Source: Roseomonas elaeocarpi (GTDB taxonomy: Bacteria > Pseudomonadota > Alphaproteobacteria > Acetobacterales > Acetobacteraceae). Taken from it: 64,000 bases of DNA. Both the position numbers and the translations under genes were made by a program. This document shows positions 5,918 to 12,516 of the stretch, piece after piece. The DNA is taken from contig NZ_JBHLUN010000005.1 in assembly GCF_042433915.1 (NCBI RefSeq), positions 248,001-312,000 on the forward strand. The letters run 5' to 3'. The notes beneath the pieces were generated by a model, which had not been told where the DNA came from, ran no database searches, and was given only the letters and a program-made list of their open reading frames with translations. Position 1 is the stretch's first letter. The number at the start of each line of letters is the position of its first letter.

Positions 5918-7097
5918 CGGAAGCACCATGCCGAAGGCGAAGCGCGCCCCGGCAGCTGAGGCGCCCGCCGGCGCCACGATCCTGGCCGGCCACCTGCTGC
6001 GCGTCGTGCGCCAGGCGAAGCTCGCCACCGCACGGCGGAATACCATCCCGATCCTGAGCTGCGTGCTGCTGCAGGTGAATGACGGCAGGATCACTGCCAT
6101 CAGCACAGATTTGGAGGCCACCTCGTCCGCCGCCGGGCCGGCCTCCGGTGTCCTGCCGCCCGTGGCTGTGCCGTCTAGCCGCATGGCCGCGCTGCTGCAC
6201 AACCTCGCGCCCGAGACAGAGGTGACGCTCAGCTTGCCCGATGCCGGTTCGCTGCTGATCAAGGCCGACACGCTCAAGGCGCGACTGATCGCCCAGCCGG
6301 CGGAGGACTTCCCCGTCATCAAGGAGATGCCCGAGCACGCGGCGCGCTTCGGCATCCAGCTCGCGGATCTGGAGCGGCTGATCACCGGCCCGGCGCACGC
6401 GATCTCGACCGAGGAGACCCGCTACTACCTGAACGGGCTCTACCTGGAGCCGGAGCCGCAGCACGATCCGCCGCGCCTGAACGCCGTCGCCACCGATGGT
6501 CACCGCCTCGCGGCGTTCCACATGGACATGCCGACAGGCGCTGAGGTCTGGGGCGGCGGCATCGTGCCGCGAGGGTCGCTTACCATCCTGCGCCACATCC
6601 TCGGCGGGCGCGTCGCCGGCGAGATCAAGGTCACCGCCAGCGACAAGGCCATTGAGTTCACGGGCCTGGACTGGCGGCTGCACGCGAAGCTGATCGACGG
6701 CACCTTCCCCGAATACCGGCGCGTCATCCCGAAGGCAGAGGGCGGCGCGGTCTGCACCGTCGCGCTCCCGCGACAGCTATCCCGCCTGCTGGGCACAGTC
6801 AGCGCCGTCTCGGATGAGCGGTCGCGGCCGGTGCAGATCAATGACGGCAGCAGCGCAGAGCTGTCGGTTTCGGTGCGCAGCCCCGAGGGTGGCGAGGCCG
6901 ACATGACCATCCCAGCCGACGTCGCCGCCTGGGAGGACGGCGTGCCGCACCCTCGGATCGGCTTCCAGGTGCGCTACCTCCGGGCGCTCTGCGAAGCCGC
7001 TCCGAAGGGCTTCACGATGCGGGTGCAGGACGGTCATGCCCCGATGCGGATCGAGTTCCTGGGCGGCCTGGCCTGCCTGATGCCGATGAGGGTGTGA
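5910..7097 (+). CDS. dnaN: Phage-encoded DNA polymerase III beta sliding clamp
   Basis: A 395-residue protein that starts at MPDGSTM, where ATGCCTGA overlaps the preceding stop. It has the three-domain clamp architecture: VVRQAKLATARRNTIPILSCVLL in domain I, AISTEETRYYLNGLYLE and AVATDGHRLA in domain II, IDGTFPEYRRVIP leading into domain III, and the clamp C-terminus LMPMRV, which forms part of the protein-binding pocket. The host has its own dnaN elsewhere. A phage copy in an early operon probably recruits host or phage polymerases and mismatch factors to phage DNA. Confidence 0.92.
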   Translation: MPDGSTMPKAKRAPAAEAPAGATILAGHLLRVVRQAKLATARRNTIPILSCVLLQVNDGRITAISTDLEATSSAAGPASGVLPPVAVPSSRMAALLHNLAPETEVTLSLPDAGSLLIKADTLKARLIAQPAEDFPVIKEMPEHAARFGIQLADLERLITGPAHAISTEETRYYLNGLYLEPEPQHDPPRLNAVATDGHRLAAFHMDMPTGAEVWGGGIVPRGSLTILRHILGGRVAGEIKVTASDKAIEFTGLDWRLHAKLIDGTFPEYRRVIPKAEGGAVCTVALPRQLSRLLGTVSAVSDERSRPVQINDGSSAELSVSVRSPEGGEADMTIPADVAAWEDGVPHPRIGFQVRYLRALCEAAPKGFTMRVQDGHAPMRIEFLGGLACLMPMRV

Positions 7098-7099
7098 CC

Positions 7100-7384
7100 A
7101 TGGCTGCCGCCACCGCACCCGCATCGGTCCCGAAGCTGTTCAAGTCGCACTTCCGGGTTCTCGACAAGGCGGAGACCGCCGGCTGCGTGCGCCGGGCCGG
7201 TGCCTACAGCGACGTGCCGCAGAACCGGTCCGCGAAGGAACCCGGCTTCGACTGGCCACTGCAGGTGGACCGCTGCATCGCCAAGGGTCTGCTCGCCCCG
7301 GGCGTCGCCTTCAACACCTACGTGCTGACGGAGCGCGGCAAGGCCGCCCTCGCAGCCGCTCGCGAGGAGCAGGCCGATGCCTGA
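7100..7384 (+). CDS. Hypothetical phage protein
   Basis: A 94-residue protein from the ATG at 7100; a GTG two codons earlier (7094), overlapping the dnaN stop, is equally possible. The C-terminal half (WPLQVDRCIAKGLLAPGVAFNTYVLTERGKAALAAA) resembles the wing of a winged-helix domain with a typical LTxRGxAAL motif. It may bind DNA, but the family is not identified. Confidence 0.5.
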   Translation: MAAATAPASVPKLFKSHFRVLDKAETAGCVRRAGAYSDVPQNRSAKEPGFDWPLQVDRCIAKGLLAPGVAFNTYVLTERGKAALAAAREEQADA

Positions 7385-9047
7385 CGGCTCGAACTTCATC
7401 CGGGCGGCCGGTCGCAAGCGCGCCCCTGCGCAGTGGCCTCTCGACGCCGGCATCACCGTGGTGCTGTTCGCCGGCCTCGGCGGCGCCTGCGACGGCCTGG
7501 AGGAAGCCGGCTTCCCTGTGTCCGTGGCGAACAACCACGACGACGTGGCGCTAGCCGCCCACGCCGCGCGGCACCCGCACACCGTGCACGTCCGCGGCGA
7601 CATCTTCGACGTCGACCCCCTGCGCGCCACCGGCGGACGGCGGGTCAAAGTGCTCTGGGCCTCGCCGGACTGCCGGGACCACTCGGTGGCCAAGGGCGGC
7701 GCACCGCGCTCGCCCCGGGTCCGGTCGCTGCCCTGGCAGGTCTGCCGCTGGGCCGGCGTGACGCAGCCTGAGGTGATCTACGTTGAGAATGTTCGCGAGA
7801 TCCGCGGCTGGGGTCCGCTGGTGGCCAAGCGCGACGCCGCCACCGGCCGGGTGCTGAAGGCCGACGGCACCGTGGCGGCACCTGGCGAACGGGTGCCGGT
7901 GCGCGAGCAGCAGCTCGTGCGCGATCGCCGGCAGCTGGGTCGCAGCTTCCGCGCCTGGGTGCAGCATCTGCGCGGCCTCGGCTACGCCTACGAGGACCGG
8001 GACCTCTGCTGCGCCGACTTCGGCGTGCCGACCACCCGCCGGCGGTTCTTCGCCGTGGCGCGTCGGGACGGCCTGCCAATCCGCTGGCCGGTGCCGACCC
8101 ACGCGCCGCGCGCCCAGGCGAAGGCGGCGGGGCTCAAGCCCTGGGTGCCGGCGGCGGCGATCATCGACTGGAGCATCCCGTGCCCGTCGATCTTCGACCG
8201 CGCCCGGCCGCTGGCGCCGGCGACGATGCGCCGCATCGCCGCGGGCATGAAACGCTACGTGCTGGACAGCCCGGAGCCGTTCCTGATCCCGGTGACGCAC
8301 TCCGGGCAGCTGCGCAGCCACCTGGTCGGGCAGCCGCTGCCGACCATCACCACCGCCAAGGGCGGCGAGTTCGCCGTGGTGGCGCCCACCCTGATCCAGA
8401 TGGGCTACGGCGAGCGCGAGGGACAGGCTCCGCGCGTGCTCGACATCCACGAGCCGATCGGCACGCAGGTGGGCGCGAACAAGTTCGCCCTCGTGGCCGC
8501 CTGGATGGTGCAGCACAACCTCGGCGTGGTCGGGCATGACATGGCGGAACCCGTCTCCACCATGACCACGGCAGGCAGCCAGCAGCAGCTGGGCGTGGCC
8601 TACCTGGCGCACCTGCGCGGCACCAGCACGGCGCGGGACGCCACCGATCCGGTGCCGACCCTGACCTCCGGCGGCGAGCACGTCGCCGCGGTCGTGGCCT
8701 TCCTGCAGCAGTACTACAGCGAGGGCACCACCTCGCAGGGCTGCGCCGAGCCGCTCGCCACCGTGACCACGAAGGCGCGTTTCGGCGTGGTGACGGTCAC
8801 GCTGGCCGGGCAGCCCTACGCCATCGTGGACATCGGCATGCGGATGCTGACGCCGGAGGAGGCGGCGCGGGCGCACGAGCTGCGGCTGCCCGGCTCCATC
8901 ACCCTCGACGGCCGGCAGCGGCCCCTCACCAAGACCGAGGCGATGCGCCTCATCGGCAACAGCGTGCCGAAGCGGATGGCGCGGCTGCTGGCGGAGGTTA
9001 ACGCCTCGCACGCGTTGGCGCCTGCTCTCCGGAGGACTGCGGCATGA
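7377..9047 (+). CDS. Phage C5-cytosine DNA methyltransferase with repeat-containing insertion
   Basis: A 556-residue protein. Motif I is VLFAGLGGACDGLEEAG (about 29-45). Motif IV is SPDCRDHS with the catalytic Cys near residue 99, instead of the usual PCQ. Motif VI is ENV (137-139), an RRRFF motif VIII lies near 225, and the SAM-binding motif X is IGNSVPKRMARLL at the C-terminus. Between about 285 and 480 lie four or five copies of a loose unit built on PxPTxTT/GG...xxVVA, where the target-recognition domain should be. The enzyme probably methylates phage DNA against host restriction. It starts at ATGCCTGACGG, overlapping the previous stop by eight bases. Confidence 0.9.
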   Translation: MPDGSNFIRAAGRKRAPAQWPLDAGITVVLFAGLGGACDGLEEAGFPVSVANNHDDVALAAHAARHPHTVHVRGDIFDVDPLRATGGRRVKVLWASPDCRDHSVAKGGAPRSPRVRSLPWQVCRWAGVTQPEVIYVENVREIRGWGPLVAKRDAATGRVLKADGTVAAPGERVPVREQQLVRDRRQLGRSFRAWVQHLRGLGYAYEDRDLCCADFGVPTTRRRFFAVARRDGLPIRWPVPTHAPRAQAKAAGLKPWVPAAAIIDWSIPCPSIFDRARPLAPATMRRIAAGMKRYVLDSPEPFLIPVTHSGQLRSHLVGQPLPTITTAKGGEFAVVAPTLIQMGYGEREGQAPRVLDIHEPIGTQVGANKFALVAAWMVQHNLGVVGHDMAEPVSTMTTAGSQQQLGVAYLAHLRGTSTARDATDPVPTLTSGGEHVAAVVAFLQQYYSEGTTSQGCAEPLATVTTKARFGVVTVTLAGQPYAIVDIGMRMLTPEEAARAHELRLPGSITLDGRQRPLTKTEAMRLIGNSVPKRMARLLAEVNASHALAPALRRTAA

Positions 9048-9331
9048 GCGACACCGCCACCACCGAGGGACTACCCCTCGTCACCCTCGACGGCACCCTG
9101 CACGAAATGCGTGCGCGGATCAGCTCCGCCACCGACGTGCAGGTCTGGGCCGCCGGTTGGGCGAAGGCGCTGGACCAGTGCCCGGATGTCGCATCGGTGC
9201 GACGCCTGCGCGCCATGAACGGGCTGAACCTCGCCAGCGTGGCGCATCAGCACCCGGAAGCGGTGCGCCAGGTGGAGCGAGGCTTCGAGCGGCGGCTGGC
9301 AGAGCTGGTGGAGGGGCGAGGGAATGGGTGA
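9044..9331 (+). CDS. Hypothetical phage early protein
   Basis: A 95-residue protein, ATG overlapping the methyltransferase stop by four bases (ATGA). It is helical, with the motif WAAGWAKALDQCPDVASVRRLRAMNG and an acidic-basic C-terminal helix. It lies between the two DNA methyltransferase genes. No family is recognised. Confidence 0.5.
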   Translation: MSDTATTEGLPLVTLDGTLHEMRARISSATDVQVWAAGWAKALDQCPDVASVRRLRAMNGLNLASVAHQHPEAVRQVERGFERRLAELVEGRGNG

Positions 9332-9824
9332 GCACGAGCCCTGCGTCGGCGCGTCGGACGAGTGGTTCACGCCACCGGAGATCTTCGCGGGTCTTGGTCT
9401 GACGTTCGACCTCGACCCCTGCCAGCCCGAGGAGGGCCGCGCATTCCTGTCGGTTCCGTGCCGCCGGTTCATGACAGCCAGCGATGACGGCCTTGCGCAG
9501 CCCTGGCACGGGCTCGTTTGGCTCAACCCGCCCTTTGGTGGCCGCAACGGGCAGGTGCCGTGGCTGTCGAAGTTCCTGCGGCACGGGAACGGCATTGCCC
9601 TAGTGGCCGCGCGTACCTCGGCGGGATGGTTCCACGACCACGCCATCAGCGCCGAGACGGCACTCTTCCCACGCGGGAAGACGAAGTTCGTCCGCCCCGA
9701 CGGCACGCGCGGGGAGAGCCCAGGAACCGGCATCGTCCTGTTGGGCATGGGCACCGTCGCCAACGAAGCCCTTAGCCGCTGCGGCCTAGGCTGGTTCATC
9801 GACAACCGGAGGATCGCAGCATGA
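9324..9824 (+). CDS. Phage N6-adenine DNA methyltransferase (Dam type)
   Basis: A 166-residue protein of the short phage Dam family. It shows DEWFTPPEIF near residue 12, FDLDPC (28-33) as the SAM-contact motif, and the catalytic LNPPFGG (67-73). A C-terminal KTKFVRPDG segment and a GIVLLGMG strand follow. It would methylate adenine in phage DNA, in partnership with the C5 enzyme two genes upstream. The start overlaps the preceding gene by eight bases. Confidence 0.88.
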   Translation: MGEHEPCVGASDEWFTPPEIFAGLGLTFDLDPCQPEEGRAFLSVPCRRFMTASDDGLAQPWHGLVWLNPPFGGRNGQVPWLSKFLRHGNGIALVAARTSAGWFHDHAISAETALFPRGKTKFVRPDGTRGESPGTGIVLLGMGTVANEALSRCGLGWFIDNRRIAA

Positions 9825-10114
9825 TCGGAACAACGTCCGAGCAGCGCGCCGAGCGAATGGACGCTGATCTGAACGAGCTGCTGACCGCGATCGGCGAGGA
9901 GGTCGCCACTGCTGAAAGCAAGTGGCCGCCAATGAACAGCGCTCACGAGGCTTATGCCGTGCTGCTGGAAGAGGTGGACGAACTCTGGGAGCATGTGAAA
10001 ACGAACCAGAAGCGACGTGATCTCAAAGCCATGAGGCTCGAGGCGGTGCAGGTGGCCGCGATGGCCGTGCGGTTCGTTCGAGACGTGTGTGATGAAGAGC
10101 GGGGACGGAAGTGA
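9821..10114 (+). CDS. MazG-like all-alpha NTP pyrophosphatase homologue
   Basis: A 97-residue helical protein. The helix AYAVLLEEVDELWEHV carries the EExxE metal-binding signature of MazG/all-alpha NTP-PPases, and a later helix (EAVQVAAMAVRFV) fits the second conserved helix, although the usual ExxD is EAVQ here. Phage members clean the nucleotide pool or degrade ppGpp-type alarmones; either role is inference. The start overlaps the Dam stop by four bases. Confidence 0.65.
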   Translation: MIGTTSEQRAERMDADLNELLTAIGEEVATAESKWPPMNSAHEAYAVLLEEVDELWEHVKTNQKRRDLKAMRLEAVQVAAMAVRFVRDVCDEERGRK

Positions 10115-10209
10115 AAAAGTGGATCAATGACCTGTGCTTCAACCATCCGTACGGCACAGCCTTGGCGTTTCTGTTTTTTCTCGTCTGGTTGATGTGGCTG
10201 GTGCGATGA
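10111..10209 (+). CDS. 32-residue single-span membrane peptide
   Basis: A short gene starting with GTG at 10111, which overlaps the preceding stop (GTGA) and follows a purine-rich GGGGACGGA. The product starts with two lysines (MKKW) and carries one clear membrane span, about residues 16-31 (TALAFLFFLVWLMWLV), ending in Arg. The positive start predicts the N-terminus in the cytoplasm. The role is unknown. Confidence 0.5.
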   Translation: MKKWINDLCFNHPYGTALAFLFFLVWLMWLVR

Positions 10210-10254
10210 CCGGCGTTCGGCCAACCGCTCCATATTCAGTTGCAGGAGGGGCCG

Positions 10255-10503
10255 ATGCCTGACGGCACCACTACCCCTCCGCGGGACGGCAGCCAGTTCC
10301 GCCACCGGAAGCGCGGCACGACCTACACCTTCGTCGGCATCGCCAGCGTGCAGGCGGCGCGCGAGATCAAGGAGGGGCACTGCCTGGCGGTCTACCGCGG
10401 CACGGACGGGCGGCTCTGGGTCCGGCCGCCCGGGGAGTTCTTCGACGGGAGGTTCGAGCGGCTTCCGACCGCACCGGCAGATGAGGGAGGCACCGATGTC
10501 TGA
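10255..10503 (+). CDS. DUF1653-like small phage protein
   Basis: An 82-residue protein started at MPDGTTT (ATG 10255) with a strong AGGAGGGG seven bases upstream. The motifs FRHRKRGTTYTFV, VYRGTDGRLWVRPPGEFFDGRF resemble DUF1653 and related small beta-barrel phage proteins that describe a parameter-like YRH...VYR...WVRP pattern. No activity is known for these. It shares its first eleven bases (ATGCCTGACGG) with the dnaN and C5-methyltransferase genes. Confidence 0.6.
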   Translation: MPDGTTTPPRDGSQFRHRKRGTTYTFVGIASVQAAREIKEGHCLAVYRGTDGRLWVRPPGEFFDGRFERLPTAPADEGGTDV

Positions 10504-10750
10504 AGCGATCCAGGAGCTCGATCGCCTCCTGCGCATCGGCGAGGTGGAAAACCACGTCGGCATGACCCGCTCCACCATCTACCGGCGGATCGCCGAGGGC
10601 TCCTTTCCACGGCCGCGCGAGATCGGGGGAGGGCAGGTGCGGTGGCGTCAGTCCGAGGTGAAGGAATGGCAGGACCGGCTTCCTACCACCGTGTCAGGCA
10701 TCGGCCCGCGCGACTCGGCCGGCGCGGTCCAGCAGGTCGGCGGCCGATAG
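10496..10750 (+). CDS. AlpA-family regulator, probable excisionase
   Basis: An 84-residue protein started at MSEAIQE (ATG 10496). Residues 12-60 are an AlpA/MerR-like winged helix: LLRIGEVENHVGMTRSTIYRRIAEGSFPRP, then VRWRQSEVKEWQDRL. In this family the small basic proteins encoded beside P4-type integrases act as recombination directionality factors or activate int. It converges on the integrase, and the two genes overlap by 57 bases at their 3' ends. Confidence 0.8.
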   Translation: MSEAIQELDRLLRIGEVENHVGMTRSTIYRRIAEGSFPRPREIGGGQVRWRQSEVKEWQDRLPTTVSGIGPRDSAGAVQQVGGR

Positions 10751-11932
10751 GCCGCCCTCGAGCAGGAGATCGGCCCAAAGCTGGCTGATCTCCCGCCGGC
10801 GCTGCAGGTGCTGCGCCCGGTTATAGGCTGCCTCGACCTTGTCCTTCGGGGCGTGCGCCAGCATCAGGTCGATCACGCCTCGATCTGCCGGGTAGCGCTC
10901 GTTCATGATGGACGAGAACGCTGCCCGCCACCCGTGCGGGACGTGCACCTTGTCGTAGCCTGCACGGTCGAGCAGGTGGCCCAGCGAGTTCTGGTTCATT
11001 GGCAGGCCCGAATTCCAACGGTGAGGGAACAGCAGCTTCCCGCGCTTGCCCAGCGCCCGCAGTGCCTTGATCACCTCCACCGCCTGTGGCGCCAGCGGCA
11101 CCAGGTGCTCGCGTTTCATCTTCATGCGTGGGGCAGGGATTCGCCACACCGGCTCAGGGCCGTCCTCATCCTCGATCTCAGTCCACTCTGCGGCGCGCAG
11201 CTCGCCGGGGCGCACGACCGTCAGCGCCAGGAACCGGTGAGCCAGGAGCATGGTCGGGAACCCCTCCGCGGTCTCCACCGCACGCAGCAGCTTGCGGACG
11301 CCGTCGAGGTCCGTGATCGCCGGCTGGCGGTTGCGCGTCACCGGCGCCATCGCGCGATGCACGCTCGCGGCCGGGTCCATCTCCGTCAGGCCTGACGCGA
11401 TCGCAAAGGTGAACACAGCACTGATGCGCTGGCGCAGGCGCCGCGCGCTGTGGCCGGCGCCACGTCGCTCCATCTTACGCAGGACGCTGAGCACGATCGG
11501 CACACTGATCTGGCTGATGGGCAGCCGGCCTAGGGCAGGGAAGGCGTCCTTCTCCAGGGTCGAGAGCACGATCTTGGCGTGCGCAGGCACCAGGGTCGGA
11601 CCCTTCTGCTTGAACCACGCGCGCGCCACCGCCTCGAACGTTGTGTCAGCAGCAGCGGCCTCAGCCACACGCTTCAGGCGTTTCTCGACGCTGGGATCGC
11701 GACCCTCGTCGAGGTGTGCCCGCGCTGCCTCGCGTGCCTTGCGGGCTGCTGCGAGCCCCATGGCCGGGTACTTCCCCAAGGCCAGCATCTTCTCCCGGCC
11801 GGCGATTTCGTACCGGTACCGCCAGAGCTTGCCACCCGCGGTGGTGACCTGCAGATGTAGGCCCTGGCCGTCCGAAAGCCGGTAGGGTTTGTCGCGCTTC
11901 TCGGCGGCGCGCACTTCCTTGTCCGTCAGCAT
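10694..11932 (-). CDS. P4-type tyrosine recombinase (prophage integrase)
   Basis: A 412-residue protein started at MLTDKEVRAAEK (ATG 11932); a longer frame upstream crosses the repeat region and is unlikely. Residues 1-90 form the DUF4102 arm-binding domain (DGQGLHLQVT, KLWRYRYEIAGREKMLALGKYP), 95-190 the core-binding SAM-like domain, and 200-390 the catalytic domain with Arg in RPGELRAAEW, HGWR, the His of LAHAPKDKVEAAY and the nucleophilic Tyr. It integrates and, with the AlpA-like protein, excises the prophage. Its position next to the capsid-gene remnant suggests that gene was the target. Confidence 0.93.
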   Translation of the reverse strand: MLTDKEVRAAEKRDKPYRLSDGQGLHLQVTTAGGKLWRYRYEIAGREKMLALGKYPAMGLAAARKAREAARAHLDEGRDPSVEKRLKRVAEAAAADTTFEAVARAWFKQKGPTLVPAHAKIVLSTLEKDAFPALGRLPISQISVPIVLSVLRKMERRGAGHSARRLRQRISAVFTFAIASGLTEMDPAASVHRAMAPVTRNRQPAITDLDGVRKLLRAVETAEGFPTMLLAHRFLALTVVRPGELRAAEWTEIEDEDGPEPVWRIPAPRMKMKREHLVPLAPQAVEVIKALRALGKRGKLLFPHRWNSGLPMNQNSLGHLLDRAGYDKVHVPHGWRAAFSSIMNERYPADRGVIDLMLAHAPKDKVEAAYNRAQHLQRRREISQLWADLLLEGGLSAADLLDRAGRVARADA

Positions 11933-11947
11933 GGCCGGTAGCTCCGG

Positions 11948-11977
11948 TACCCGGGGAAATACCCGGGAATACCCGGG
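11948..11977. repeat. Three direct copies of TACCCGGG upstream of int
   Basis: The octamer TACCCGGG occurs at 11948, 11960 and 11970. The last two are part of a perfect 10-bp tandem repeat, AATACCCGGG. The cluster starts 16 bases upstream of the integrase ATG, within the phage half of the attachment region. Direct repeats here are often integrase arm sites or operators of int; the function is inferred. Confidence 0.55.
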
Positions 11978-12053
11978 CAGGTGGGGGTGCCCGCGGGTCC
12001 CCCTGGGTCTACCGAATGCCCGATTCGTCCAGCGCGCACAACGCACATAGGCC

Positions 12054-12146
12054 TTACCCGGATCGGCTGGTGAACCTCGGCGGACAGACGTCGTGCACCT
12101 CAGCCTCGAACTGCTTGACGAAAGCGGCATCGATTTGACCGGCCAC
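12054..12146 (-). pseudogene. 5' remnant of podovirus major capsid gene, cut by prophage
   Basis: A GTG at 12146 with GGAGAAG upstream opens a frame whose first 19 codons read VAGQIDAAFVKQFEAEVHD. The stretch DAAFVKQFEAEVH is, from memory, the kind of N-terminus found in podovirus-like major capsid proteins of alphaproteobacteria. After about 12090 the frame reads VCPPRFTSRSG and stops. It lies directly downstream of scaffold and portal genes, where a capsid gene belongs, and directly beside the integrase of the other prophage. I read it as a capsid gene interrupted by integration near codon 19. The rest of the gene should lie left of the window, at the other prophage end. Confidence 0.6.
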
Positions 12147-12516
12147 GCATCTTCTCCATGGGACGAGGATAAGCACCGGCGTCCCGGTTCCCTCCGTGAC
12201 GGAGGCCAGGCAGCCGGGCGGGAACGACGAACGCCGGCAGGCCGCGGCCCTCCTGTCTGGGAGGCGACGGTCTGCCGGTTGGGTTCGTCGGAATGGGACG
12301 GAGGGATGGGGGCGGGTGTCGTCGGGGGATAGTGGGAGACGACACCCGCCCCCATGCTGCCGGATCACCCTTGGGGGGAAGGGCTACTCCGGCCCGGCAG
12401 TGGATCAGCCTGGCCCGAGGGGGGAAGTGGCCAGGTCGTCACGATCCGCCGGTTGGGCGTCAGGTCATCAACGTGACCGTAACCGCGTCGTTGAGGGGCG
12501 GAGTCCTGACCGTTCC
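12147..12516. other. Non-coding gap between scaffold and capsid remnant
   Basis: A stretch of 370 bases, together with 11933-12053 the only long gene-free part of the phage region. It holds the 18-bp perfect inverted repeat at 12306-12355 and a weaker 7-bp pairing (CTGCCGG with CCGGCAG) near 12357-12405. Open frames on both strands have unnatural composition. No tRNA gene or tRNA 3' end was found here. Confidence 0.5.
12306..12355. repeat. 18-bp perfect inverted repeat with 14-base loop
   Basis: The arms are 12306-12323 (ATGGGGGCGGGTGTCGTC) and 12338-12355, exact complements, around the loop GGGGGATAGTGGGA. The stem is very stable. There is no T tract on either side, so it is not a textbook intrinsic terminator. 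It lies between the scaffold stop and the capsid start and may tune their relative expression by attenuation or RNA processing. Confidence 0.7.

Noticed and set aside
12093..12332. Plus-strand frame of 79 codons beside the integrase
   Set aside because: It runs over the capsid remnant and the 18-bp inverted repeat and has no plausible ribosome-binding site or domain.
11933..12516. tRNA gene as attachment site of the prophage
   Set aside because: P4-type integrases often use tRNA 3' ends, but no tRNA-like cloverleaf or TTC-arm sequence is visible here. The capsid remnant fits the junction better.
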